A DNA stretch of 64,000 bases from Pseudoalteromonas lipolytica (GCF_001306915.1 NZ_LJTC01000006.1:169650-233649), one strand, 5' to 3'; counted from the stretch's first letter, positions 36,377-47,148 are shown. A program made the numbers and translations. The notes: a model not told the origin generated them from the letters alone.

Positions 36377-39300
36377 TAATGGCTAACCTTTTTTTCGAAA
36401 TCTGCAATCATTGCAGTGACCATTTTTAAGCGTTCGCGAGCGTTGGCTTCGCTAATTGCAAAGCGCAGTTTATTTGCGCCATCCATTTTATACACCTGCG
36501 GTGCACTTTGTATCAAACCTATAATGAAGCTAGGGTTAACCTTTGTATGCTGGCTAAACTCAAAATAACCGCCTTTCGGGTTTGCTTCAATCTTCTTAAT
36601 GCCAATATTACTTGCTTGCAGTTTTAATTGCTGCAAACTGAATAAGTTTTTCGTGGCGTCAGGCAGTAGACCAAAACGGTCAATCAGCTCTACCTGTAAC
36701 TCGTCCATATCATTGAGGTTAGCACAGCTTGCAATGCGTTTATAGATTCCTAAACGTACGTTTACATCATGAATATAATCATCAGGTAATAACGCTGGCA
36801 GCTTTAAGTCAACTTCAGTTTGTTGACCGAGTAGGTTCTCAAGGGTTGGCTCTTTACCTTCTTTGAGGGAGTTAACCGCTTGCTCAAGCATTTCCATATA
36901 CAAACTAAAACCAATGGTTTGCATTTGACCTGATTGATCATCACCAAGCAGCTCACCGGCACCACGAATTTCTAAGTCATGGGTTGCGAGCGCAAAACCT
37001 GCACCCAAGTCTTCCAGGGATTCAATCGCTTCAAGGCGTTTAACCGCATCTTTACTGAGTGATTTAGGGTTACCAGTCAGTAGGTAGGCATACGCTTGGT
37101 GATGGCTTCGGCCTACACGACCACGCAACTGATGCAGTTGTGCCAGACCCAGCTTATCTGCTCTATCCATAATAATGGTGTTGGCAGTGGGTACATCGAT
37201 ACCGGTTTCGATAATAGTGGTACACACAATCACGTTATATTTTTGGTGATAAAAATCACTCATAATTTGCTCAAGCTCGCGCTCTCGCATTTGACCATGT
37301 GCGGTTGTTACGCTTGCTTCAGGTACCCATTCGCTAATTTCTTCAGCAACTCGGTCTATGGTTTCAACATTATTATGTAAGAAATACACCTGACCACCGC
37401 GTTTAATCTCACGCAGAATTGCTTCACGAATAAGTTCAGCATCTCTTTGTCTAACAAAGGTTTTAACCGCTAAACGTTTCGCAGGCGGTGTGGCTATGAT
37501 TGATAAGTCGCGCATACCACTCATTGCCATGTTTAATGTACGTGGGATAGGGGTTGCTGTGAGCGTTAAAATATCGACATCGGCACGTAATGCTTTGATT
37601 TTTTCTTTTTGACGCACCCCAAAACGGTGCTCTTCGTCAACAATCAATAAGCCCAAATCTTTAAATTGAATATCTTGTTGAATAAGCTTGTGAGTACCAA
37701 TCACGATATCTAATTTACCCTCAGCCATTTTATCTAGGGTGTCTTTTTGCTCTTTGGTTGAGTTAAAACGCGATAAAACGCCAACCTCAATTGGTAAATC
37801 GGCAAAGCGGTCTTTAAAGTTTTCATAATGCTGCTGTGCAAGCAGTGTGGTTGGTACAAGTACCGCAACTTGCTTGTTATCATTCACTGCCACAAAGGCT
37901 GCGCGCATTGCCACTTCGGTTTTACCAAAGCCAACGTCACCACATACTAAACGGTCCATCGCTTGCTTACTTTGCATATCACCGAGCACAGACTCAATGG
38001 CGTTGCGTTGATCGTCAGTTTCTTCAAATGGGAAGCTGTCGCTAAACTGACGATAAGCACTGCCATCAAGCTTAAATTTATTGCCAGGCTTTGCTTGGCG
38101 TTTAGCGTAAATATCTAAAAGCTCAGCAGCCACATCACGAACTTTTTCAGCGGCACGTTTTTTTGCTTTTTCCCACGCATCGGAGCCCAATTTATGGAGC
38201 GGGGCAGAGGCTTCTTCACCACCTGAGTAGCGGCTCAGCATATGCAACGCAGAAACGGGCACGTATAGTTTTGCCTCGTTAGCGTAGATGATCGTAACAA
38301 ATTCAGTGATCACACCGGCTGCATCAATGGTTTCAAGGCCTTGGTAGCGGCCTACACCGTGATCGAGGTGCACAATAGGTTGACCTTCACGTAGCTCAGC
38401 AAGGTTACGAATAAGCGCATCTTGGCTGGCTTCGTATTTATGTTTACGGCGTCGACGCTGCGAAACCTTAATGCCTAGTAATTCTTGCTCTGTGATAATA
38501 GTTAAACGCGGTTTACCGTCTAGCACCACACTTTGCTCAAGTGGCGAAACGATTAGGCCAACATCACTCGAACTATTGGTAAAATCGCTAAACGATTCAA
38601 ATTCTTTAAGCTTTAAACCACTTGGCTTTAATAAAGTGAGTAATGATTCGCGGCGGCCATCTGATTCAACCGAGAGCAGCACGCGGCCTTTTTGTTTTTT
38701 CTCACTGGCAACATAGTCAATTAAACCTTGGTACGGTTCATGTAACTTATGATCAATACGAACATTTGGCAGCTCTTTACTAGCCAGGTTTGTATGACCC
38801 GCTTTGGTACCTAGCTTGGCTTGTGATAAGCGAATACGCGCGTATTTACCAAACTCACCAAATAGTTCATTAACGTTTTGATACAGTTTTACAGGTTCAA
38901 GTAAAGGTCTGAGCGGATCAACACGGCGGTTTTCATAGCGTACATTCACATCATGCCAAAACTGATCAGCAGCATGCTCAATATCGCCAAAATGCATAAA
39001 GGTTGTATTACTTGGTAGGTAATCGAAGATAGTTGCCAATTCATCAAAAAACAGTGGCATGTAATATTCGATACCCGCAGGCCAGGTTCCTTTAGTCACC
39101 TGCATATAAATTGAGTCTTGCTCAGAGCTTGCGCCAAATTGTTCACGATAGTTGATACGAAAACGCTCAATGTCAGCGTCGTTAGTTGGGAATTCGTGAG
39201 CTGGCAGTAACTCAATTTTGTCGACCTTTTCATCTGAGCGCTGGCTTTCAACATCAAATAAGCGAATGCTGTCCAGTTCATCATCAAAAAAGTCTAAACG

Positions 39301-39849
39301 GAATGGGTGCGGGCTACCCATAGGGTATAAGTCAACGATAGAGCCGCGAATCGCGTATTCGCCGTGCTCCATCACTTGTTGTACATGTAAATAGCCCGCT
39401 TGTTCTAAGTTTTCACGTAGTGTGTGCGTATCTAAGGTATCGCCCACTTTAAAGTTAAGGGTTGAACCATAAATAAACGAAGCAGGGGCAGTACGCAGCA
39501 TCAAGGTCGACACTGGCACGATTAATACACTTTGTTGTTCTTTTTTTAATGTATTTAACGTGGCTAAGCGCGCAGAAATAATATCTTGATGCGGCGAAAA
39601 ATGATCGTATGGGAGTGTTTCCCAGTCAGGAAAGACCATGACTGGGTTTTCAGGCAACAGAAATTCGAGTTCAGTTTCAAGGCGTAGGGCGCTTGGCGTA
39701 TCTGGGGTGACAATCACAACCAGCTCGTTGTGTTGTTTTACACCTTCTGCGATAGCGATGCTAAGCCCGCTACCGGTAAGTTGTCCCCATTGAATTTTAT
39801 CTTTTTCAGATTTTACCCAAGGCAATGCTGCCCATTGCGCAAACGCCAT
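36376..39849 (-). CDS. mfd: Transcription-repair coupling factor Mfd
   Basis: A 1157-aa SF2 translocase that removes stalled RNA polymerase at DNA lesions and recruits UvrA. It has the N-terminal UvrB-homology region (ending near GSIVDLYPMG), the RNA polymerase interaction domain (PIVHLDHGVGRYQGLE), and the RecG-like motor with Walker A VCGDVGFGKTEVAMRAAF, Walker B LLIVDEEHRFGVRQKE, TATPIPRTL and QLRGRVGRSHHQAYAYL. Full length for the family. ATG with GGAG about 6 bases upstream. Confidence 0.97.
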   Translation of the reverse strand: MAFAQWAALPWVKSEKDKIQWGQLTGSGLSIAIAEGVKQHNELVVIVTPDTPSALRLETELEFLLPENPVMVFPDWETLPYDHFSPHQDIISARLATLNTLKKEQQSVLIVPVSTLMLRTAPASFIYGSTLNFKVGDTLDTHTLRENLEQAGYLHVQQVMEHGEYAIRGSIVDLYPMGSPHPFRLDFFDDELDSIRLFDVESQRSDEKVDKIELLPAHEFPTNDADIERFRINYREQFGASSEQDSIYMQVTKGTWPAGIEYYMPLFFDELATIFDYLPSNTTFMHFGDIEHAADQFWHDVNVRYENRRVDPLRPLLEPVKLYQNVNELFGEFGKYARIRLSQAKLGTKAGHTNLASKELPNVRIDHKLHEPYQGLIDYVASEKKQKGRVLLSVESDGRRESLLTLLKPSGLKLKEFESFSDFTNSSSDVGLIVSPLEQSVVLDGKPRLTIITEQELLGIKVSQRRRRKHKYEASQDALIRNLAELREGQPIVHLDHGVGRYQGLETIDAAGVITEFVTIIYANEAKLYVPVSALHMLSRYSGGEEASAPLHKLGSDAWEKAKKRAAEKVRDVAAELLDIYAKRQAKPGNKFKLDGSAYRQFSDSFPFEETDDQRNAIESVLGDMQSKQAMDRLVCGDVGFGKTEVAMRAAFVAVNDNKQVAVLVPTTLLAQQHYENFKDRFADLPIEVGVLSRFNSTKEQKDTLDKMAEGKLDIVIGTHKLIQQDIQFKDLGLLIVDEEHRFGVRQKEKIKALRADVDILTLTATPIPRTLNMAMSGMRDLSIIATPPAKRLAVKTFVRQRDAELIREAILREIKRGGQVYFLHNNVETIDRVAEEISEWVPEASVTTAHGQMRERELEQIMSDFYHQKYNVIVCTTIIETGIDVPTANTIIMDRADKLGLAQLHQLRGRVGRSHHQAYAYLLTGNPKSLSKDAVKRLEAIESLEDLGAGFALATHDLEIRGAGELLGDDQSGQMQTIGFSLYMEMLEQAVNSLKEGKEPTLENLLGQQTEVDLKLPALLPDDYIHDVNVRLGIYKRIASCANLNDMDELQVELIDRFGLLPDATKNLFSLQQLKLQASNIGIKKIEANPKGGYFEFSQHTKVNPSFIIGLIQSAPQVYKMDGANKLRFAISEANARERLKMVTAMIADFEKKVSH

Positions 39850-39878
39850 TTACTACTCCTTTAAACTGTTTTTACTGC

Positions 39879-40772
39879 TTAGTCTCGATAAATCTTGGTT
39901 AAGTCCTGATAGTGATCTATACGACGATCACGAAGGTAAGGCCAAATTCGACGTATGTTTTCACTACGTGCTTGGTCTAATTCAACAACTAATAATTGCT
40001 CATCGCTGTTGTTCGCTTCGGCTAAGATTTCACCTTGAGGGCCCGCGATAAACGAGTTCCCCCAGAACTGAATACCTTCACTTTGACCGCTTGGATCACT
40101 TTCGTGGCCAACACGGTTACAGCTGATCACCGGCACGCCGTTGGCAACTGCATGAGCGCGTTGGGAAATAACCCAAGCGTCTTTTTGACGTGTTTGCTCG
40201 TCTTTTTCATCACGCGGGTCCCAACCAATGGCTGTTGGGTAAATTAAAATTTCAGCACCGGCCATTGCCATTAAGCGTGCAGCCTCAGGGAACCATTGAT
40301 CCCAACACACTAATACACCAAGTTTACCGACAGAGGTTTGAATAGGCTCAAAACCTAAATCACCTGGTGTAAAATAAAACTTCTCGTAAAAGCCTGGGTC
40401 ATCAGGAATATGCATTTTACGGTATTTACCGGCAATGCTGCCGTCAGTTTCAAGTACCACAGCAGTATTGTGATAAAGTCCTGTAGCGCGCTTTTCGAAT
40501 AATGATGACACGATCACCACATTAAGTTCTTTAGCAAGTGCACCTAAGGTGTCTGTGCTTGGGCCCGGGATTGTTTCTGCTAAATCAAAAACGTCTACAT
40601 CTTCGGTTTGGCAAAAATACAAGCTACGGTGTAGCTCTTGAAGAACAATAAGCTTAGCGCCTTGGCTTGCTGCATCACGAATACCAGCAATTGATTTTGC
40701 CATATTGTCTTGAGCATTATCGGTGTTTGATTGCTGGACAAGAGCAACCTTTAAATGCGTTGGTTTAGTCAT
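39879..40772 (-). CDS. aguB: N-carbamoylputrescine amidase
   Basis: A 297-aa nitrilase-superfamily enzyme that converts N-carbamoylputrescine to putrescine, CO2 and ammonia. The catalytic Glu46 (LQELHRS), Lys119 (YRKMHIPDDPGFYEKFYF) and Cys156 (LVCWDQWFPEAARLMA) are all present and the surrounding sequence is specific to AguB. It overlaps aguA by 8 bases, giving a complete agmatine-to-putrescine pair. CAGGAAC precedes the ATG. Confidence 0.94.
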   Translation of the reverse strand: MTKPTHLKVALVQQSNTDNAQDNMAKSIAGIRDAASQGAKLIVLQELHRSLYFCQTEDVDVFDLAETIPGPSTDTLGALAKELNVVIVSSLFEKRATGLYHNTAVVLETDGSIAGKYRKMHIPDDPGFYEKFYFTPGDLGFEPIQTSVGKLGVLVCWDQWFPEAARLMAMAGAEILIYPTAIGWDPRDEKDEQTRQKDAWVISQRAHAVANGVPVISCNRVGHESDPSGQSEGIQFWGNSFIAGPQGEILAEANNSDEQLLVVELDQARSENIRRIWPYLRDRRIDHYQDLTKIYRD

Positions 40773-41823
40773 TGTTTGTTCCTGCTAAAAAGCCGCGCGG
40801 TAATTGCATTGTAATACAGTGTAAGCTGCCAAATTGGTGAATAATTGGCACACAATTAATACCCACTACAGTGTGATCTGGGTATGCTTTGGCAACCTGA
40901 CCAAGCGCCAGTTGATCGTTTTCATCACCATAAATTGGTACTAAAACGGTTTTATTGATAATTAAATAATTAGCGTATGTGGCAGGTAATCTGTCACCAT
41001 CTTCATCGAACACTGCTTTTGGCCAAGGTAAGGCAATCAGCGTGTAGTTTTCACCCTCGGCTGTTTTAAATGATTGCAGTTGCTTTTCCATTGCATCAAG
41101 GGCTGCAAAATGCTCATCATTTTTATCGTCGCACTTAACATAAACAAGGGTGTTGTTTGGAGCAAAACGTACCAGCGTATCAATATGGCTGTCGGTATCA
41201 TCACCCGCAAGGTAACCGTGATCAACCCAAAGAAACGACGTAGCGCCTAGTTGCTCAACCAGCGTTTGTTCTATATCTGCTTTTGTGAGTTCAGGATTAC
41301 GATTTGGGTTTAATAAGCACTCGCTAGTTGTGAGTAACACGCCGTGTTCATTGATTTCGACGCCACCGCCTTCAAGAACCAGCTCACTTTGCTGATAGCC
41401 ATTTTTAGAATTAGCGACTTGCTTTACAAGTACTTGATTAATTTGATTATCAAGATCACTTGCAAACTTATTGCCCCACCCATTAAAAATAAAATCCATT
41501 ACTTTCAATTCTGTTGCGTCATCAATATTCGCACAGGTCAATGGGCCATGGTCACGTGCCCAGGTATCGTTACAGGGTGTCACCACAAAGTGAATGCGAT
41601 TAGCATCAACCTCTGCATTTGCAAGTAAAGCTGCAATATGTGCTTTGAGAGCATTATCATGAGCTACAATCACAACATCTTGTTGTTGGCTTATTGCTTG
41701 GCAAAGTGCTACATACACAGGCTCAACAGCGGTTAAATTTGCTGCCCAATCTGTGTCTTGATGAGGCCAAGTAAGCATAACAGCATCTTGCTCAGCCCAT
41801 TCAGGTAAAAGTCTAAATTTCAT
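40765..41823 (-). CDS. aguA: Agmatine deiminase
   Basis: A 352-aa enzyme of the porphyromonas-type peptidylarginine deiminase superfamily that converts agmatine to N-carbamoylputrescine. Motifs include MLTWPHQDTDW near the N-terminus, WARDHGP, VLEGGGVEINEHG and the nucleophile Cys in SLHCITMQLPRG (about residue 336). The ATG at 41821-41823 gives the usual start (MKFRLLPEWAEQDAVMLTWP); a TTG five codons earlier has no better ribosome binding site. It is upstream of and overlaps aguB. Confidence 0.94.
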   Translation of the reverse strand: MKFRLLPEWAEQDAVMLTWPHQDTDWAANLTAVEPVYVALCQAISQQQDVVIVAHDNALKAHIAALLANAEVDANRIHFVVTPCNDTWARDHGPLTCANIDDATELKVMDFIFNGWGNKFASDLDNQINQVLVKQVANSKNGYQQSELVLEGGGVEINEHGVLLTTSECLLNPNRNPELTKADIEQTLVEQLGATSFLWVDHGYLAGDDTDSHIDTLVRFAPNNTLVYVKCDDKNDEHFAALDAMEKQLQSFKTAEGENYTLIALPWPKAVFDEDGDRLPATYANYLIINKTVLVPIYGDENDQLALGQVAKAYPDHTVVGINCVPIIHQFGSLHCITMQLPRGFLAGTNND

Positions 41824-41907
41824 GAAGGTATTAAACAAACTAAGGTGGGGCTAGTTTAGCATTTTAGCCATAGATGTCAGCTTTTTGTGCGCGATCCAGC
41901 GTGATTT

Positions 41908-42501
41908 TTATTTGTCTTGCTGATTGTTTTCTTGCTGACGTTTTTTAAGTTGGCGTGTTTGTGCGTGCAGGGCTGCTCTTACGACTAAATCTTGGTCAGC
42001 ATCGCGAATGGCAGTAAACAATAATGTGTATTGGTATTTATCATCATCGCATTTTTCAATGGCCACTAATTCGGTATAGCAATAAATAGCTGATGCTTCG
42101 TGTTGTAAGAATAACTTAGTGCGAAATGTTTGCCCTAATTCATACACATCAGCGGAGGTAAGTTTTACACCGCCACCGCCATAACTATCGCAATAGTTTG
42201 CGTTATCGTCAGGTTGCTCTGAGGCTAAGATGTGACTCATGATTAAATCAATTTTACGAGATTGCGCCTGTAAAAAGGCCGCCAGTTCTTGTGCAACATC
42301 ACCTAGATTACGAAGTGGTCGTAAGCTTGTTTGCTCAAGTTCGTTTACTTCGTTGGCAAGTTTAAACAGGGCAGGGATATCCGCTTCAAGTTCAGCATTG
42401 GTTTTTGGCACAGCACTTGGTTCAACCGCATATAAATTGACACGGTTGCTCTCGTTGATTTGAAAATATTGTTCAAATTCGGCTAATTTTTGATTATTCA
42501 T
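41908..42501 (-). CDS. PilZ-like domain protein
   Basis: A 197-aa cytoplasmic protein. Residues 1-95 are helical; the C-terminal ~95 residues look like an atypical PilZ domain, with a D-S-Y-G-G-G-G-V-K-L stretch at the position of the usual D/N-x-S-x-x-G motif and a beta-rich end (YCYTELVAIEKCDDDKYQYTLLFTAIRD). The Arg-x-x-x-Arg c-di-GMP motif is not evident, so it may not bind the nucleotide. GGAG lies 6 bases before the ATG. It stands alone between aguA and the RND operon terminator. Confidence 0.65.
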   Translation of the reverse strand: MNNQKLAEFEQYFQINESNRVNLYAVEPSAVPKTNAELEADIPALFKLANEVNELEQTSLRPLRNLGDVAQELAAFLQAQSRKIDLIMSHILASEQPDDNANYCDSYGGGGVKLTSADVYELGQTFRTKLFLQHEASAIYCYTELVAIEKCDDDKYQYTLLFTAIRDADQDLVVRAALHAQTRQLKKRQQENNQQDK

Positions 42502-42570
42502 GCTGTACTCCACACATCTTTCCTTAATACTAGCGTTCGAAGCAGTAAATTGCTAGTAATCAAATAATCA

Positions 42571-42600
42571 AAAAAAAGGGCAAACTCATTGTTTGCCCTT
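42571..42600 (-). terminator. Terminator of the RND pump operon
   Basis: A 10-bp perfect stem (AAGGGCAAAC / GTTTGCCCTT) with a 5-base loop; on the minus strand a run of T follows it. Confidence 0.9.
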
Positions 42601-42606
42601 CATTTT

Positions 42607-45600
42607 TTACAGGTTACCCTCTTGGGTTTTAACATGTTCTTGTTGATGATGTTCTGCTATCTCATCAGCGAGCTCTTGTCTTGAACGTTTTTCAGTTAAC
42701 TTACGCGCCGTTAACCAATAAAAGAACAGCGGCACAAAGAATACAGCCAGGAATGTCGCTGCCATCATACCGCCCATGACACCGGTACCAACACTGTGAC
42801 GGGCACCTGCACCTGCGCCAGAGCTTAGTACTAAAGGCACAACGCCCAAAATGAAAGCAAGCGAAGTCATAATGATTGGTCGAAAACGTAAACGTGCAGC
42901 CTCAAGAGCAGCCGTACTTGCGCTCCAGCCTTGTTGATGTTTCATCAAGGCGTATTCAACAATAAGAATCGCGTTCTTACTGGCAAGACCAAGTAGTGTT
43001 ACCAGACCAATTTGGAAGTACACATCGTTTGTCATGCCAACAACCCAAACTGCTATAAGCGCACCAAAGGTACCAAATGGCAGGGCAAGCATCACAGACA
43101 GTGGTAGTGACCAACGCTCATATAGCGCTGCTAGAATCAAAAATACCATGATCACAGCAAGGCCTAAGGCAATTCCTGTGGTGCCTGAACTGCGTTTCTC
43201 TTGGAATGCAGAGCCTGTCCACTCGTAGGTCATATTAGGTGGTAAAACGGCTTGTGCAATACGCTCAACTTCAGCAATAGCTTGACCCGAACTGTAACCC
43301 GGCGCTGCATTACCCATCAGTTTAACAGCAGGTAAGTTGTTATAACGATTTAGGTTTTCTGGGCCACGGCTATACTCGATAGTGGTAAAGGCTGAAAGCG
43401 GCACCATAGTACCTTGGTTGTTTTTAACATAGATACGGCCAATGTCATCAGGCTTCATTCTAAATTCAGCGTCTGCAGACATTAGTACTTGCCATGCGCG
43501 ACCAAATTTATTGAAGTCGTTAACGTAATAAGTCCCTAAGTTACCTGCAAGAGCAGTAAATGCATCATCAATTTCGACACCCATGGCACGGGCTTGTTCA
43601 CGGTCAACATCAACACGTAGCTGTGGTGCATCAGGGCGCCAAAGTGTTTGCAGACCACTGATGATAGGGCTCTTTTGCGCTTCAGCTGTCATCAACTGCA
43701 TTGCATGTTGAAGTTTGTCTGGGTCGCTATCACCTTTGTTTTGAATGTAAAACTCAAAACCACCTGTGTTACCTAAACCAAAAATAGCCGGAGGATTAAA
43801 GGCAAGAACGAGCGCCTCTTTAATACCTGCTGTTTTCATGAAGAGCTCTTGCACCAGTGCCTTGGTATCAACTTCACGCTCATCCCAATGTTTTTGTGTC
43901 ACGAATAAAGTTGCAGCGCTGTTTTTGTAACCACCGCCAATAAAGTCAAAACCGGTAAACGCCACCACGTTTTCGTTCGCTGGGTTTGATTGCACGGCCT
44001 CAACAACTTGCTGCGTGACTTGCTCAGTGCGTTCAAGTGACGAACCGTCAGGTAAGAAGATTGCAGAGATGTAATAACCTTGGTCTTCATCTGGCACAAG
44101 CGAACCAGGGGTGTTTTGCCAAAGGCCAATCGTTGCGGCAATCATACCTGTCATTAAGATAAGCCCTAACAGGCCACGGCGCACCATAAATCCAACAGCA
44201 CCAACGTAACGGCCGGTGATCTTGGTAAACATGTCGTTAAACCATAAGAAGAAGCGGGCAGTTTGCTTGTGTTCTTGTTTTAAAATAAGTACACAAAGCG
44301 CTGGCGTCATCGTTAAAGCAACGACACCCGATAAACTTACAGCAATCGAAATAGTAATAGCGAATTGGCGGAATAGTTCACCGGTTAAGCCACCTAAAAA
44401 CGCAATTGGCACAAACACTGAGCAAAGTACTAAAACAATTGCCACCACCGGGCCGCTTACTTCGCCCATCGCTTTAACAGCGGCTTCTCTAGCACCGAGC
44501 CCTTCTTCGTGCATGATACGCTCAACGTTTTCAAGTACCACGATGGCATCATCAACAACAATACCAATCGACAGCACCATACCGAATAAGGTGAGTGAGT
44601 TAATTGAGTAACCCAGCATATACATACCGGCAAATGTGCCCAGTAGTGATACTGGCACTGCAAGAGTTGGAATAAGCGTGGCGCGCCAGTTTTGTAAAAA
44701 TAAGTACACCACTAAGAATACTAATACCATGGCTTCAAGCAGTGTTTTTACAACTTCACGAATCGATACTTCAACAAAGCGGGTTGTGTCGTACGAGGTT
44801 AAATGTGCAAGTCCGGTCGGGAACTGGCTTTTCATTTCTTCAATAACACTGTTTACTTCTTCAGCTACATCAAGAGCGTTAGCACCCGGTTGCAAGAAGA
44901 TACCTAACAGTACCGCTTCTTTACCGTTAATCGTCCCTTTGAAGTTATAATCTTTAGAGCCAAGCTCAACGCGGGCAACGTCTTTTAAGCGTAAGCTACT
45001 GCCGTCAGTGTTTGAACGAATAATGATATTTTCAAACTGCTCAGGCTCAGACAAACGCCCTTGTGCAGTTACACTGTAAACCAGCTCTTGTGGAGATTGT
45101 GTAGTTGGTGTTGCACCAATTTTACCTGCCGCATATTGTGAATTTTGTACGCGAATTGCCCCTGCAATTTCTTCAACAGTAACACCTAACTGGCTCATTA
45201 CATCAGGGCGCAGCCAAATACGCATTGCGTAATCTTTGGCACCAAAAATTTGTACACTGGTAGTGCCTGGAATACGTTTAACACGGTCTAGCACGTTCAT
45301 AGTGACATAGTTTGATGTCCATAAACTTGAACGTGTTCCATCTGGTGAGTAAAAGGCATGAACTTGTAAAAAGCTAGAAGAACCTTTTTGAACCACCACA
45401 CCTTGGCGGCGTGTTTCTTCAGGTAAACGCGCTTCAACCTGCTTAACACGGTTGTTTACGTTAACGGCTGCTTGGTCAACATCAGTACCAATTTCAAAAG
45501 TAACTTCGATGGTCGTTGAACCTGCACTGGTTGACGTTGATGACATATACATCATGCCTTCAACACCGGTAATGGCATTTTCAATCGGTGTCGCAACCGT

Positions 45601-45780
45601 TTGCTCAAGCACATCGGCAGATGCACCTGGGTAGGCTGCGGTTACTTGTACAACCGGTGGGGCTATTTCAGGATATTGCGCCACAGGTAAGCTGCGCATC
45701 GCAGCAAGGCCCGCAAGTACAATAACAATAGAGATAACAAACGCAAAAATGGGTCTGTCTATAAAGTAACGAGAAAACAT
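42607..45780 (-). CDS. RND multidrug efflux permease (HAE1 type)
   Basis: A 1057-aa AcrB/MexB-like proton-driven pump. It starts MFSRYFIDRPIFAFVISIVIVLAG and has 12 membrane helices with two large periplasmic loops. Conserved proton-relay Asp residues are in GIVVDDAIVVLENVERIM, and LLGLASKNAILIVEYA matches the second repeat. It lies 14 bases after its adaptor gene. Typical substrates are hydrophobic drugs, bile salts or solvents; actual substrate unknown. No regulator or outer membrane factor gene is adjacent. Confidence 0.94.
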   Translation of the reverse strand: MFSRYFIDRPIFAFVISIVIVLAGLAAMRSLPVAQYPEIAPPVVQVTAAYPGASADVLEQTVATPIENAITGVEGMMYMSSTSTSAGSTTIEVTFEIGTDVDQAAVNVNNRVKQVEARLPEETRRQGVVVQKGSSSFLQVHAFYSPDGTRSSLWTSNYVTMNVLDRVKRIPGTTSVQIFGAKDYAMRIWLRPDVMSQLGVTVEEIAGAIRVQNSQYAAGKIGATPTTQSPQELVYSVTAQGRLSEPEQFENIIIRSNTDGSSLRLKDVARVELGSKDYNFKGTINGKEAVLLGIFLQPGANALDVAEEVNSVIEEMKSQFPTGLAHLTSYDTTRFVEVSIREVVKTLLEAMVLVFLVVYLFLQNWRATLIPTLAVPVSLLGTFAGMYMLGYSINSLTLFGMVLSIGIVVDDAIVVLENVERIMHEEGLGAREAAVKAMGEVSGPVVAIVLVLCSVFVPIAFLGGLTGELFRQFAITISIAVSLSGVVALTMTPALCVLILKQEHKQTARFFLWFNDMFTKITGRYVGAVGFMVRRGLLGLILMTGMIAATIGLWQNTPGSLVPDEDQGYYISAIFLPDGSSLERTEQVTQQVVEAVQSNPANENVVAFTGFDFIGGGYKNSAATLFVTQKHWDEREVDTKALVQELFMKTAGIKEALVLAFNPPAIFGLGNTGGFEFYIQNKGDSDPDKLQHAMQLMTAEAQKSPIISGLQTLWRPDAPQLRVDVDREQARAMGVEIDDAFTALAGNLGTYYVNDFNKFGRAWQVLMSADAEFRMKPDDIGRIYVKNNQGTMVPLSAFTTIEYSRGPENLNRYNNLPAVKLMGNAAPGYSSGQAIAEVERIAQAVLPPNMTYEWTGSAFQEKRSSGTTGIALGLAVIMVFLILAALYERWSLPLSVMLALPFGTFGALIAVWVVGMTNDVYFQIGLVTLLGLASKNAILIVEYALMKHQQGWSASTAALEAARLRFRPIIMTSLAFILGVVPLVLSSGAGAGARHSVGTGVMGGMMAATFLAVFFVPLFFYWLTARKLTEKRSRQELADEIAEHHQQEHVKTQEGNL

Positions 45781-45794
45781 AAGACTCCCTGTGC

Positions 45795-47000
45795 TTATTT
45801 TGCGTGGCTTTGGTTAGCGGCAGGTTGGCCAACATTGACTGGCATACCCGGGAAGAAAATACGTGCCATGCCATCAACAATAACTTGGTCACCTTCTTTT
45901 AACCCACTGCGAATTAACCAAAAGTTTTGGTATTGCTCGTTTTCTGGTTTTTTGATCCATTCACCTACAGTAACAGGGGCAGGTAAAGCGACATCCATAC
46001 CTTGCTCGTTTTTACTTACTACATAAACAAACTTACCGGTGCCGTTATCAAGCACTGCACGTTGCGGAACAATGAAAGCGTTTTTGCGTACTGCACCACT
46101 TAACTCAACGCGAACGAATTGGCCCGGGCGAAGTTGAAAATCAGGGTTAGGAATAATTGCCTGAAACTCACTGGTACCTGTGTTTGGATTAATACGCACA
46201 TCAGAGAAGTTAACTTCACCGGTTTGTCCGTATAACGAGCCATCTTGCAGTTTAATTTGTGTTTTCCAATGGCCTTGCTCAGGTAATGTCAGTGAGCCAT
46301 TTTTAACATCTTGACGCATTTGCAGTTGTTCACGCTCAGATAAGCCAAAACGAATTCGAATCGGATCAAACTGAGTCATTTGCGTCAATAATAAATCTGG
46401 GCCAGAAACATAAGTGCCTTCAGAAACAAACTCACGACCCATTACACCTGCGACAGGAGCTTTAACTTGCGCATATTCAAGGTTTAGTTGTGCTTCTTTT
46501 AAGGCAACTTTTGCAGCGGCTAAATCTGTCTTAGCAATATCATTGGCTGAGCTTGCGTTATCGTAATCACGTTGTGAAACAGATTTTTCGGCACGTAGTT
46601 TAGCTAATCGTTTAACGTCACGATCAGCTTGAACAAGCGCTGCTTTTGCACCATCAAGTGCTGCTTGCGCACGATCAACCGCAAGTTGATAAGGTTCAAG
46701 GTCAATTGTAAACAGTGATTGGCCTTGCTCTACACGCTGACCTTCTTCAAAGTTGCGTGATTCAAGAATACCGGTGACACGGGCACGAACTTCAACTTCT
46801 TTAGAACCAGACAGCGTAGCTGGCAGCTCAATAGTAAAGGGTGCATCGTGAGTTTCCATTGTCATAGTCGCGACAGCAGCGGGGTGCATTTGACCCTGTT
46901 GTTGCTGTGGCGCTTCAGAACAACCTTGCAGTAGCAAAGGAGCAGAAACTAATAACAACGCAGATAATGATAATTTGGCAGGTGCGAAAGGCAGACGCAT
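45795..47000 (-). CDS. RND efflux periplasmic adaptor, lipoprotein
   Basis: A 401-aa AcrA/MexA-like membrane fusion protein. It has a lipoprotein signal ending in LLLQGC, a barrel-sandwich (lipoyl) domain (EVEVRARVTGILESRNFEEGQRVEQGQSLFTID), a helical hairpin (LDGAKAALVQADRDVKRL ... LKEAQLNLEYAQVKAPVAG) and a C-terminal beta-barrel and proximal domain. It bridges the permease to an outer membrane channel. The ATG at 46998-47000 is preferred because the signal peptide begins there. First gene of the two-gene operon. Confidence 0.93.
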   Translation of the reverse strand: MRLPFAPAKLSLSALLLVSAPLLLQGCSEAPQQQQGQMHPAAVATMTMETHDAPFTIELPATLSGSKEVEVRARVTGILESRNFEEGQRVEQGQSLFTIDLEPYQLAVDRAQAALDGAKAALVQADRDVKRLAKLRAEKSVSQRDYDNASSANDIAKTDLAAAKVALKEAQLNLEYAQVKAPVAGVMGREFVSEGTYVSGPDLLLTQMTQFDPIRIRFGLSEREQLQMRQDVKNGSLTLPEQGHWKTQIKLQDGSLYGQTGEVNFSDVRINPNTGTSEFQAIIPNPDFQLRPGQFVRVELSGAVRKNAFIVPQRAVLDNGTGKFVYVVSKNEQGMDVALPAPVTVGEWIKKPENEQYQNFWLIRSGLKEGDQVIVDGMARIFFPGMPVNVGQPAANQSHAK

Positions 47001-47148
47001 GTTTACTCCACAGTCCAATTGTTAAGTAGGTATACATAAAAAGTAGTCTATCAGGATGAAAGACGTCACTATGCATTTTCAATTAGCGTTTAGTTTATAC
47101 CCAAAAAAGAGAAAGGTACACCCTGTAGTTTACTTTTTTATTAGGCAC